Source of the DNA: Symbiodinium natans
Lineage: Eukaryota; Sar; Dinophyceae; Suessiales; Symbiodiniaceae
Direction: 5' to 3'
DNA length: 56,000 nt
Assembly: GCA_905221605.1 (NCBI GenBank)
Contig: CAJNDS010001302.1
Coordinates: 391,501 to 447,500, forward strand
The notes under the pieces are model-generated. The model had not been told where the DNA came from, did no database searches, and was given only the letters and a program-made list of their open reading frames with translations. Positions 28,568 through 37,380 of the stretch are shown here, piece by piece (the stretch's first letter is position 1; every line of letters starts with the position of its first letter). Position numbers and translations under genes: made by a program.

Positions 28568-29643
28568 TCAATGGGATGTGTCACGTGGGTGCAAAATCTT
28601 CGCTGGACCAGCTCTTGTGGTTTGAACATGGCTGTTTGGTTATGGATTACAAAACAGCTGAAAAAATGGTTTTGCATGCTGAAAGGCAGCGTGCGTCTTG
28701 GTCCCATTCTCAATGGAGGAATGGAAGGGCGGACTGTGGAGTCGGTTCGTCGGATGCCACGTTGTTGCCGAAGCAGGGAGAAGGCCGAGGAGTATGCGTT
28801 CTACATGTGGCCAGGGTTTCTGACACCAATGAGTGTTCGGGAATGGGCATGTTGGACTCGGGAGCATCACATCCTCTCAGATCACTTCGTCCTGGAGAAC
28901 AGCTTCCGCAGCAAAAGGTGTTGGTGTCTTTAGCTGTTGGATCTCGGGAGATGTGTATTACCCCAGGTGGGACCCTGGTAACTCCTGAAATGGTAGATCC
29001 ACTAGTGCCAATTGGCAAAGCGAGCGCCTTGGTTGGTCTCAGAGTTCAGTGGCGTGGTGGCAAGTGCACAGCCTCACATCCTGTTCTGGGGGAACTTCGC
29101 GTTCGTGATCTGAATGGGTGCCCTTGTTTGGAAAAGGAGGTGGCGCTTCAGATCATTGATGAAATGGATTGGTGCTCACCAAAGCAAGCTTTGAAGGTGG
29201 CACGTATGGTTCAAGGGTGTCCGAATACGGACAACGAGGTGGCTGTAAAAACGTCGTTGCAAAGCGCAGCGCGGACAGCGTCAGCGAATGAGGAGGAGTT
29301 CGTCCAGGCATGCTGGAGATTTCTTCGGTGGTATTATGGGGATATACCAGAAAATATGCTGATGGAGCTGTTGCCACGTGGAGATATTGCGGCGTTGCCT
29401 TTCAACCGTCATAAAAGGAGACGGCTGGCACGAGCAAAAAGGGTGGTGGTACACCTATTTTCGGGAAAACAAAAATGGCATTTTCCCAGTCGGGATGTGG
29501 AGGTACTGGAGCTGGATTTGACAAAAGGCGGTGACCTACATAATTCGAGCGTCTGGAAGTATCTTCTGCATCTGGCGGCTGAAGGAAAGGTGGTTGCTGT
29601 GGTGGGAGGACCTCCATGCAGGACAGTGTCAAGGTTGAGGTGA
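28564..29643 (+). CDS. Second retropepsin and N-terminal half of methyltransferase-like module (element 2)
   Basis: Continuation in another frame; the first codon is GTG, so it is not an independent gene. The first 50 codons finish the upstream protease unit (WFEHGCLV...). A second retropepsin follows with D98-S-G-A, flap-like LAVGSREM, TLVTPEM and DPLVPIG, and a matching tail (LNGCPCLEKEVALQIIDE). From about residue 290 there is a Rossmann-like start: VVVHLFSG (297-301, C5-MTase motif I position), then EVLELDL, then GGPPCRTVS with C352 at the motif IV (PCQ) position. The TGA at 29641-29643 interrupts the module, and the next ORF continues it. Confidence 0.75.
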   Translation: MINGMCHVGAKSSLDQLLWFEHGCLVMDYKTAEKMVLHAERQRASWSHSQWRNGRADCGVGSSDATLLPKQGEGRGVCVLHVARVSDTNECSGMGMLDSGASHPLRSLRPGEQLPQQKVLVSLAVGSREMCITPGGTLVTPEMVDPLVPIGKASALVGLRVQWRGGKCTASHPVLGELRVRDLNGCPCLEKEVALQIIDEMDWCSPKQALKVARMVQGCPNTDNEVAVKTSLQSAARTASANEEEFVQACWRFLRWYYGDIPENMLMELLPRGDIAALPFNRHKRRRLARAKRVVVHLFSGKQKWHFPSRDVEVLELDLTKGGDLHNSSVWKYLLHLAAEGKVVAVVGGPPCRTVSRLR

Positions 29644-32600
29644 AGACGGTGGTCCACCTGTATTACGCCGACGCTGTGGGCCTGAACGGTTGGGGTTAAA
29701 AAGTCTTCCTTGGCCACATCAAGAATTAGCTCAAAAGGATGGTGTTTTACTTCTGAAGATGCTTTTCCTATATGACGTGGCGGTGCATTCAAGGTGTGGA
29801 ACTGCTGAAGTCATCAATGGAAGTTCTGTCTTCTTTGGCATGGAAAGCCCTGGGGACCCTGAACTCATAGGGAAAGATTTCTCTCAGAACGGCAAAACGG
29901 TCTTGAGTGCTGAGGATCTGGTGGATGGTTCTCAGGAAGGGCTCTCAAGTCCTACCTTCTGGAGTTGGCCAGAGGTGAAAAGCTTTTGTGAGCGTTATGG
30001 AATGTACGCTGCACACTTTGATCAAGGAGCGTTGGGACATGCTCTGGTGAAACCTACGACTTTCCTGGTGTCTGATATGGAACTATGGGAATCGTTGGAA
30101 CAGGTTCGCGTGGTTGTTCCGTGGTCAGCAACATTCGCTTCTACCCTGGAAGAGCGTATTGGACAGTCCTCTATATGGGCGCGATGGGCGTTTGGATTGG
30201 TTAAAAGAATACGTCACAGGTTGGCACAATGGTTGCATGAGAGCGATGCTGAACGGGCAGCTATGGTGTCAAAAAAGGAAGAACGAGAAGGAACGTTACG
30301 GAGGTTGACAGCTGAGGAGCGTGCCTTCCGTGACCATTGCCTAAGGGGGCATATTCCCTTCAGACGTGATTGTCAAATCTGTGTGTCTGCTGCTGGAAAA
30401 GAGCGTCGCCATTTGAGGCGAAAGCATGGGGATGCTTACACTTTATCATTGGACTTAGCGGGTCCATACAAGTTTTCAAAGGATGCTCACCAGCAGAAGC
30501 CACGACACGCTGTTATTGGTGTGTATCAATTTCCAATGTTGGATCCCAATGTGGGTCGCCCTCCAGAAAAGGAGGAAGATGCGGATGAGGTGGAAGATCA
30601 GGTGGTAGATGATGGTGCTGGTGTTGGAGAATGGTTAGGCGATGCAGTCGCTAACTTCGAGGAGGAAGACTCTGCACCGGTGGAACCTGCGCCAGTTCTG
30701 GAGGCAGAGGTGTTGAAAATTCAAGCTTCTGAAAAATCCTGGAAGGAACTGAAGGACCACTTGACCCAACCGGTTCGTATGATCAACTTCGTTATGGTGG
30801 AGCCGATTGTGGACAAACAGCAAACAACTGTTTTATCGGCAGTTCAAAGAATGATGGTGCGCTTGCAGAGACATGGGTATCCGGTGTTGAGAATCCACTC
30901 AGATCGAGCGGGGGAGTTTGTCAATGCACGCTTCCGGTCCTTTTGCGAAACTCGTCTGATATATAGGACCACTGGTGATCCTGGAGTCCCGCAAACAAAT
31001 GGGCGCGCTGAAGCATGTGTGGGTTTATTCAAACGTGGTGTCAGGTCGCTCTTAAAGGAGGCGCGACTCGGACCGGCGTACTGGGCACTGGCTGCTCGCC
31101 ATTGGTCAATGTTACGGTGGCAGAAAGCTGAAAGGGAGTTGGGGTTAAATCCTAAGGCATTGCTTCCCTTTGGTGCTCAGATTCAAGTCAAACGTCGTCC
31201 GTGGGAGTTGCTGGGTCCGGATGGAACAAAGAAAGGTCGGCAATGGGTCGATCGTACGCAGCCTGCACTTCTTTTGGGTCCATGCGATGACCTACCTGGT
31301 GGTTATTGGGTGGAAGCTCAAGGGACTGCAAAAGATCCGGATGAACTGGTGTTATTTCCCTGCACTACGATTTTTTCCAATATAAAGGAACCGCCTGACT
31401 TGGAGCTGGAAGGGGTGGTAGAAGAACAGGAGCCTTCTCCTCCAGAGCATCGTCTCAAGGGGAAAAAACCGGCGCTTCGGTTCGCTGATGAGGAAGGTCC
31501 TCCTTTACCTCCGCCTCGCGATCCTCCAGTTCGTCATCGGTTAAATGAAAAAAGCCCGGCCTCTTCACTGCGTGGTCATGTGGGCTCCTTGCGCTTGCTT
31601 CGCAAGCGGGGGGAGAGTCCGCCCTTAGAAATTTTCGAGGATGACATGCAGGGTCTGGGGGAGCTGGAAGAAAATGCAGATGTCGAGGACAATGTTCCTG
31701 GTGATGAGTATTGGCCGACTTGCTGTTCTCCTCATGAAAATGCTTATTTGGTCTGCAAAAGTGAGACTGCTGAGGATGGAACACAGTTGGAAAAGGAAGA
31801 GCAAAAAGCCAAGTCAATGTATGAAAGGTCTATGTATGATTACGTGGACTGTGAGGAGCTTTTGGAAGGGATTGTATACCCAAAGAGGGTGAATCGAAGA
31901 GGTGGTATCAACAATTGGTGTACAAGTACGCGAGCTCTGGTGTTGGGCCACTATACTCATGGCGGAGTGTGTGGTATCACAAAAGAGACTCATCGAAGAC
32001 CATGGCTATGTCGTTATTTGGCATCATTCGTGAGGCACCACAATCCTGAAGCCAAATTTTCTGCTCTTCAGATCTCGTGCAATGCTCCGGTGTCATTGCA
32101 TAGGGATAGTCACAATGAAAAACATTGCTGCAATTATGTGTGTGGCTTTGGTGACTATAAAGATGGTCAGCTGTGGGTTGAGGACGAAAAGGTTTTAGAG
32201 GAAGGAGCTGAAGTGGTGGAGCAATCTTATGGGAAGAAAGTCCTACCTGGAAAATTGGTCGATATCCACTGGAACTTCATGTCGTTCTTTCCGAGAAAAC
32301 TGCATGGTCCTATGCCTTGGAAAGGGAACAGGGTATCCTTGACAGGGTACACACCTGTTTTTATGGAGCGTTTGAGCTACAAGGATAGGTGCTATCTTCT
32401 CCAATGCAAGTTTCCTCTTCCGGAACCACAAGCTGAAGAAGGTGAAAAAAGGAAATGGTTAAAAATGACGTTGAAAGAGACCTCGCTGGACGACCTTGCA
32501 GAGGAAGTCGACTACGCTGTGTTCGAAGCGCATCAATGGGCTCTAGAGGAGCATTTGAGTATTCGACGCCTAATTGCTGAACAGGAATGTTGCATTTTGG

Positions 32601-35005
32601 ACGAGTTCCATGGATCGGCCAATGAGTCGAATGAGGAGAAAGGATCAGAGACTAGAGAATGGCTGGTTAAAGCAAAAAGGGCTGAGGATCAGCTCTCGAA
32701 GTTTTTGGTCAAAGCAGCTCAAGTTCAGCAAATGGTGCAAGAAAATACCGCGCTCGAGGCAGCAGAGGAGGTTGAGTTCCTGCAAACAAAAACAATTCCT
32801 ACACAAGAAGCCATGCAAGAGCTGGAAAAGTGGAGGGAATCATTGTCGGACGAGGTGACGTCTTTGGTGAAAGAGTTGGAGGTGGTGGAACCAACAACTC
32901 AAGAAAAGCTGGACAAATTGGCGGAAGAGCCTAATGCACCGGTGATTGAGTACGTTCCCAGTCTGGTGGTGTTTACCCGGAAGCAAGGGACAGGGAGGCG
33001 ACGTGCCCGTATCTGTGCATGTGGAAACTTCATTTCGTCAACGGCAGCTACAGAATATGAAGGGCCGAGGTCACTCAGTCGTCACTCGTTGTACGCTCCA
33101 GGTTTAGATTCAACTACATTCAGGTGTCAAGTGAGGCACGCAGCATATATGGTGTGGATCATCGCTGGCTTAGACATTTCCAAAGCTTTTCTGACGGCGC
33201 CGATGAATAGGGCGCAAAGAGAAGGGCGTTTGGTGGTGGTGCAGCCCCCAAGGGCGGCGGTGAAATTGGGTCTTTGCACAAAAGAGGAGCGGTGGATTGT
33301 GAGGAAGGCCTTGTATGGTTTGGCCGAAAGTCCTGCAGCATGGGTGGAGTGGCGAGACCAACGTCTTCAAGGGATGTCTTGGGTGTCAAAGGATGGACAA
33401 GCAATGAGCTTTCAGAGGTCCATTGCAGACCCAAGTCTGTTCCTTATTATGGCGCAAGAGAAGCTGGAAGGTACAAGCAAGTTGGTAGGGACAATGGGTC
33501 TTTACGTGGATGATTTTTTGATGGCTGGGACTATGACAGTGCTCCGGGAGGCCTTGGAACAGATTAGGAAGGAGTGGAAAACTTCTGAACCCGAGTTCTG
33601 TGGTCCAGGCTGCGGTGATGGATTCCTGAAGTTTTTGGGTGTCCAAATCTGGTATCGAAATGGCAGCTTCTTTCTCAACCAGGAGGACTTTGTGAGAGAT
33701 TTGCTGAACCGACGAGGGTATCAGATCGATGAAACTGGAAAAGGGAGTAACCTGCCAATGGTGAAAGAAACTCCAGGTGAAGAAGAGGAGGTGGATATTC
33801 CTTCCTTGCGAGCGGCTCAAGGTGCCGTAGGGGAGTTCCTCTGGGTGGCAATCAAAACTCGACCTGATTTGGCGTTCTGCACGAGCCAGTTGTCTTTGTG
33901 GACATCCCGAAGGCCGCGATTTGTGGTTAAAAAGGCTGAGGAGGTTTTCCGATACCTTGCTGCAACTCCAACGTTAGGCTTGACGTTCGGAGCAATCGCA
34001 ACATGCGAAAAAGAAAGAAATGAGGTGTTGCGTTATGGACGAGGCGTTAAGGTGGTGGAGTCCTACGCGGATGCCAGCTTTGCAGCAGGTGAAAACGAAA
34101 AGAGCCACTCAGGAGCGGTGGTGGTGTGGGGTGACTGTCCAGTGATGTGGGCAACACAAAGACAATCAACGGTGGCTTTAAGTACAGCTGAAGCTGAATT
34201 ACATGCGTCCATAGAGGGAGCAACGATGATTCAGTCGTGCACCCCTATAATTGCCGCTTTGGTTGGAACAGGTGAAGAATCGCTGCAAAAAGTGCTGTAT
34301 ACAGATTCGGTCTCAACGTGCTCGATCATTCAATATCCTGCTGGAAGCTGGAGGACAAGACACCTGAGAATTCGAGCAGCCGGTGTCAGGTCTCTGGTGG
34401 ACCGTGGTTATATGGTGATAGCGCATCTTCGCGGTGAGTATATGATCGCTGACCTGTTGACCAAATTGATGAGTGGACAGGTGTATGCAAAGCAAAAGGC
34501 ACTTTGGGGTCTCCGACTGTTGGTACAAGGGATTGACTTGAAAAACGCCTCGCTTGCAATGGCGGTCATGATGGTGGCTGCATCTCTGCAAGGGATGGCA
34601 ATTGGTGGCGAAGAAGTGTCCACGGCTGGATTCTTTTGCTCAGAAGAAGGGGTGTGCAAGGTCGCCAACACGTCTACGGTGATGGTTCTGGCTCAAGGTA
34701 TTGAAATGGTTGTCAACAATTCAGACCTTGTTGCATATTTGGTGGCAGCAATTATACTCTGGGAACTGGCATGGTGCCTCTTTCGACGGCTGTATAAATG
34801 GCTGTGGATAAAGAAAGCGGTGGTTATTCCTGCGAGTGCCACTTTGTATACAACAGTGGGTGGGAACTGTATGCACGCAAGCAGTGACTGTGATGTTCTG
34901 CGATATTCACAACTCAGGGCTAAAACGCTTTGTAAGCATTGCCTCAAGGATGGCTGGGTGGTGAATGCTGAGTTCCTTGGTGAGGAACGGGCCGCTGGAA
35001 CGTGA
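29642..35005 (+). CDS. Pol: MTase-like C-half, integrase, 2OG-Fe(II)-like domain, RT, RNase H, membrane tail (element 2)
   Basis: Numbered from 29690. Residues 1-140 complete the methyltransferase-like module (FFGMESPGDP with E52 at the motif VI position; DQGALGHALVKPTT from 111). Integrase has an HHCC finger (DHCLRGH...CQIC), D255, D405 and E441 (35 residues between the last two), with an acidic insert of about 70 residues inside the core (about 283-350). An oxygenase-like domain spans about 725-905, with H804-R-D806, H872 and R881-V-S883. Coiled coil covers about 985-1095. RT has D1162 and YVDD (D1274, D1275). RNase H has D1461, E1503 and D1539. A hydrophobic segment lies at about 1679-1703, then a C/H tail (C1727, H1729, C1748, C1751). 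Confidence 0.88.
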   Translation, partial: EDGGPPVLRRRCGPERLGLKSLPWPHQELAQKDGVLLLKMLFLYDVAVHSRCGTAEVINGSSVFFGMESPGDPELIGKDFSQNGKTVLSAEDLVDGSQEGLSSPTFWSWPEVKSFCERYGMYAAHFDQGALGHALVKPTTFLVSDMELWESLEQVRVVVPWSATFASTLEERIGQSSIWARWAFGLVKRIRHRLAQWLHESDAERAAMVSKKEEREGTLRRLTAEERAFRDHCLRGHIPFRRDCQICVSAAGKERRHLRRKHGDAYTLSLDLAGPYKFSKDAHQQKPRHAVIGVYQFPMLDPNVGRPPEKEEDADEVEDQVVDDGAGVGEWLGDAVANFEEEDSAPVEPAPVLEAEVLKIQASEKSWKELKDHLTQPVRMINFVMVEPIVDKQQTTVLSAVQRMMVRLQRHGYPVLRIHSDRAGEFVNARFRSFCETRLIYRTTGDPGVPQTNGRAEACVGLFKRGVRSLLKEARLGPAYWALAARHWSMLRWQKAERELGLNPKALLPFGAQIQVKRRPWELLGPDGTKKGRQWVDRTQPALLLGPCDDLPGGYWVEAQGTAKDPDELVLFPCTTIFSNIKEPPDLELEGVVEEQEPSPPEHRLKGKKPALRFADEEGPPLPPPRDPPVRHRLNEKSPASSLRGHVGSLRLLRKRGESPPLEIFEDDMQGLGELEENADVEDNVPGDEYWPTCCSPHENAYLVCKSETAEDGTQLEKEEQKAKSMYERSMYDYVDCEELLEGIVYPKRVNRRGGINNWCTSTRALVLGHYTHGGVCGITKETHRRPWLCRYLASFVRHHNPEAKFSALQISCNAPVSLHRDSHNEKHCCNYVCGFGDYKDGQLWVEDEKVLEEGAEVVEQSYGKKVLPGKLVDIHWNFMSFFPRKLHGPMPWKGNRVSLTGYTPVFMERLSYKDRCYLLQCKFPLPEPQAEEGEKRKWLKMTLKETSLDDLAEEVDYAVFEAHQWALEEHLSIRRLIAEQECCILDEFHGSANESNEEKGSETREWLVKAKRAEDQLSKFLVKAAQVQQMVQENTALEAAEEVEFLQTKTIPTQEAMQELEKWRESLSDEVTSLVKELEVVEPTTQEKLDKLAEEPNAPVIEYVPSLVVFTRKQGTGRRRARICACGNFISSTAATEYEGPRSLSRHSLYAPGLDSTTFRCQVRHAAYMVWIIAGLDISKAFLTAPMNRAQREGRLVVVQPPRAAVKLGLCTKEERWIVRKALYGLAESPAAWVEWRDQRLQGMSWVSKDGQAMSFQRSIADPSLFLIMAQEKLEGTSKLVGTMGLYVDDFLMAGTMTVLREALEQIRKEWKTSEPEFCGPGCGDGFLKFLGVQIWYRNGSFFLNQEDFVRDLLNRRGYQIDETGKGSNLPMVKETPGEEEEVDIPSLRAAQGAVGEFLWVAIKTRPDLAFCTSQLSLWTSRRPRFVVKKAEEVFRYLAATPTLGLTFGAIATCEKERNEVLRYGRGVKVVESYADASFAAGENEKSHSGAVVVWGDCPVMWATQRQSTVALSTAEAELHASIEGATMIQSCTPIIAALVGTGEESLQKVLYTDSVSTCSIIQYPAGSWRTRHLRIRAAGVRSLVDRGYMVIAHLRGEYMIADLLTKLMSGQVYAKQKALWGLRLLVQGIDLKNASLAMAVMMVAASLQGMAIGGEEVSTAGFFCSEEGVCKVANTSTVMVLAQGIEMVVNNSDLVAYLVAAIILWELAWCLFRRLYKWLWIKKAVVIPASATLYTTVGGNCMHASSDCDVLRYSQLRAKTLCKHCLKDGWVVNAEFLGEERAAGT

Positions 35006-35182
35006 ATTTTCCAAGTACGAGGTGAAGAAATCCTCAATGGTAAAGGATTCAGCCAATGAGCTGAAGGTTCGTCCTGGATGACGTTAAACCATAATGTGCA
35101 TTTCAAGCAGCTGGCTGCTGCCTAAATGGCGGCTTTTGGCCAAAGATCTGCACCTCCAATGTGTCCTAGGAAATCCTAGGAC
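35006..35182 (+). other. 3' untranslated stretch of element 2
   Basis: The 177 bp between the Pol stop and the purine tract have no ORF support. Repeated CCTAGGAAATCCTAGG forms a small palindrome at 35164-35180, just before the purine tract. Confidence 0.6.
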
Positions 35183-35190
35183 AGGGGGAG
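35183..35190 (+). other. Polypurine tract of element 2
   Basis: AGGGGGAG directly precedes the 3' LTR and would prime plus-strand DNA. Confidence 0.8.
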
Positions 35191-35411
35191 TGCGGAGCTG
35201 CAATTGGTATTGTAGAAAGGAGTTGGTATTGGAAGTTGAAGGGTCAATGAACCCGGTAATCTTTGGCTCAAGCCATGACCAAAGCGGTCGAAGGTTTCGT
35301 AAAAAGTGTACCCTTGGTTTGGGGTCTTGTTGTTCGGTTGTTGGTTGTTCCAGGGGTAATAAGGGCTTCTGTTGGGGTTGACTGTCTTGTTCCCTTCGGT
35401 TGCCCCCCGTA
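35191..35411 (+). repeat. 3' LTR of element 2 (221 bp)
   Basis: It is identical to the 5' LTR apart from the missing 8 bases, and includes TTTGGCTCAAG at 35262-35272. It is followed by CCCTA (35412-35416). Confidence 0.92.
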
Positions 35412-37380
35412 CCCTAAACCCCTAAACCCCTAAACCCCCAAAACCCCTAAACCCCTAAACCCCTAACCCTAAACCCTAAACCCTAAACCCTAAACCCTAA
35501 ACCCTAAACCCTAAACCCTAAACCCTAAACCCTAAACCTTCAACCAAGCAAGCCAGGGGGCGCTGGAAGCCATGATCTCAGATGCATCCCGCACAGGGAG
35601 AGCTCTGCCGAGCCAGGTTTAGGGACTTCGGGTTTAGGGTTTAGGGTTTAGGGTTTAGGGTTTAGGGTTTAGGGTTTAGGGTTTAGGGATGTCCTGTCTC
35701 TTGAGGGGCCTCTAGTAGGTACAGTATGTATATCGGGGCCTGAATAATTAGAATAGGGTGTTGGAGGTTAGTATGGTAGAACTAGAAAGGGACCCTAAGG
35801 CAATACTATTAGTAACTATTCCGACCCCTATATGTTTTGGATGTCGGCGAATGTGTCCGCATAGTTAGCTGATTTACCAGCATACTCTTCACAAGCTTGC
35901 AAGAACCTGTCGCAAGAAACGGTAGTCTCAAGAAACCCGATGCCCTAAACCTTGTAAACGCTGTGAACGCTGTAGACCATGCGCCCGAAACCCTAAACCC
36001 TAAACCCTAAACCCATGCAGTGGAGGGAACCAGGCAGTCTTGGCACCCTGCTCCCGTTCGGGTTTGGGGCTCACACAATAGGGTTTAGGGTTTAGGGTTT
36101 AGGGCTAGTGAATCAGAACTCCCAAGCGATCCGACTTTCACTTCTGCAGTCCCCAACTCAACACCTGTGAGGATCCGACGAGGAGGGGGTACCTTACTTG
36201 GGTCTTAAGTATAAGGGGATCCTACCTTTTTTGGGGTCTATAATAGGGGTCCCTATAATCAGGGTCCCTTATGATCGTAAACTCTGCTCTCTGTGGGTGT
36301 GTCCTTTGTAGAAACCTTGTCATTGGTACCTCGGTCCAAAGCCCATTGAAACCCTAGACTCCACCCCCCCCCCCCCCCCCCCCCTCCCCCCCCCCCCCCC
36401 CCCCCCCCTCCCCCCCCCCCCCTTCCCCCCCCCCCCCCCCTCCCCCCCCCCCCCCCCAAATTCTGGACCTTGAAACCTTGAACCCTTATACCCTTAAATC
36501 CCTTAACCCCCAAACCCTCAAATCCCTAAACCCTTAACCTCCCCAAACCCCCAAAACCCTTAAATCTCGAAACCCCAAGCCCTTAAACCTTAAGCACTTA
36601 AATCGCTGCACCACGAAGCTCCTGAATCCCTAAACCCAAAGCCCTTATAGCCCCCCTAAACCAGTCTGACCTTAAACCCCCGAAGAGAGAAGAACTATGG
36701 TCAGGTCTCCTGTGCCGCTAGATTTGAGTTGAAGGAGCAAAGCTTAAACGCCGGTTTGGCTTTTTTCTTTTGTTTTGTTTAACTTGTTAACTTTTCTAGC
36801 ACTTTATCCCTAAACCCCAAGTACCCCCCAAACCCTTAACATCACAACGCTCCTGCTTGAAAGCAAGCCTCGTGAGTTGCAACTTGTTGTCGCCCACTCC
36901 CCTCTCCCATGCTTGCTTCAACAAGGCCTCCCGGCATTGCAAGGGATGCCAAGAACAGCCGGGTTTCGCTTTTCGGGTTAGGCCCTAGACCCTGAACTCT
37001 AAACGTTAAATCCTGAACCCTGAGCCCTGTCTACGCTGTAAACCCTACAAACCCTTAAAGCCCAACAAGCCCCTATTAAGGACTGTGAGTATACAGGGGG
37101 AACATCTAAACCCCAAACCCTAAACCCTCAACCCTCAACGCTAAACCCTAAACCCTAAACCCTAAACCCTAAGCCCTAGAAGCTCCCCAAGCCTTGGCGA
37201 GGCTGAGTCTCGCACTTCCACGCCGCTGGCGCACGGCATGTGGGCTCATGCGGAAGGCGCCCTAAACGCTAAACCCTAAACCCTAAACCCTAGACCCTAG
37301 ACCCTAGACCCTTAACCCTAAACCCTAGACCCTAGACCCTAAACCCCGGACCCTGAACCCTAAACCCTAAACCCTACCCC
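35412..37380. repeat. Arrays, islands and a long C-rich tract right of element 2
   Basis: CCCCTAAA passes into CCCTAAA to 35535. A TTTAGGG array lies at 35632-35688; CCCTAAA variants lie at 36490-36560 and 37120-37175. A tract of almost pure C with a few T interruptions fills 36363-36457; the poly-Gly ORF across it is an artefact. Plus-strand islands at 35557-35616 (ends CAG|GTTTAG), 36110-36187 and 37193-37261 are open but unassigned. An AT-rich dispersed repeat lies at about 35735-35830. Confidence 0.5.

Larger units (their letters stand above)
25496..35411 (+). mobile_element. Complete Ty1/copia-type LTR retrotransposon with extra enzyme-like modules (element 2)
   Basis: About 9.9 kb with near-identical LTRs (TG...TA ends, one 8-bp indel), an anticodon-type primer-binding site, the purine tract AGGGGGAG and a CCCTA target duplication. 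Polyprotein order is Gag with CCCH and CCHC fingers, two retropepsin-like units, C5-methyltransferase-like module, integrase, 2OG-Fe(II)-oxygenase-like module, RT, RNase H, membrane segment and Cys/His tail. The frame is broken at about 28560 and 29641. It is a different family from element 1: LTRs, primer site and module order all differ. Confidence 0.95.

Noticed and set aside
36259-36513. 84-codon minus-strand ORF with a long poly-Gly run
   Set aside because: It is the translation of the C-rich tract 36363-36457 and has no other support.
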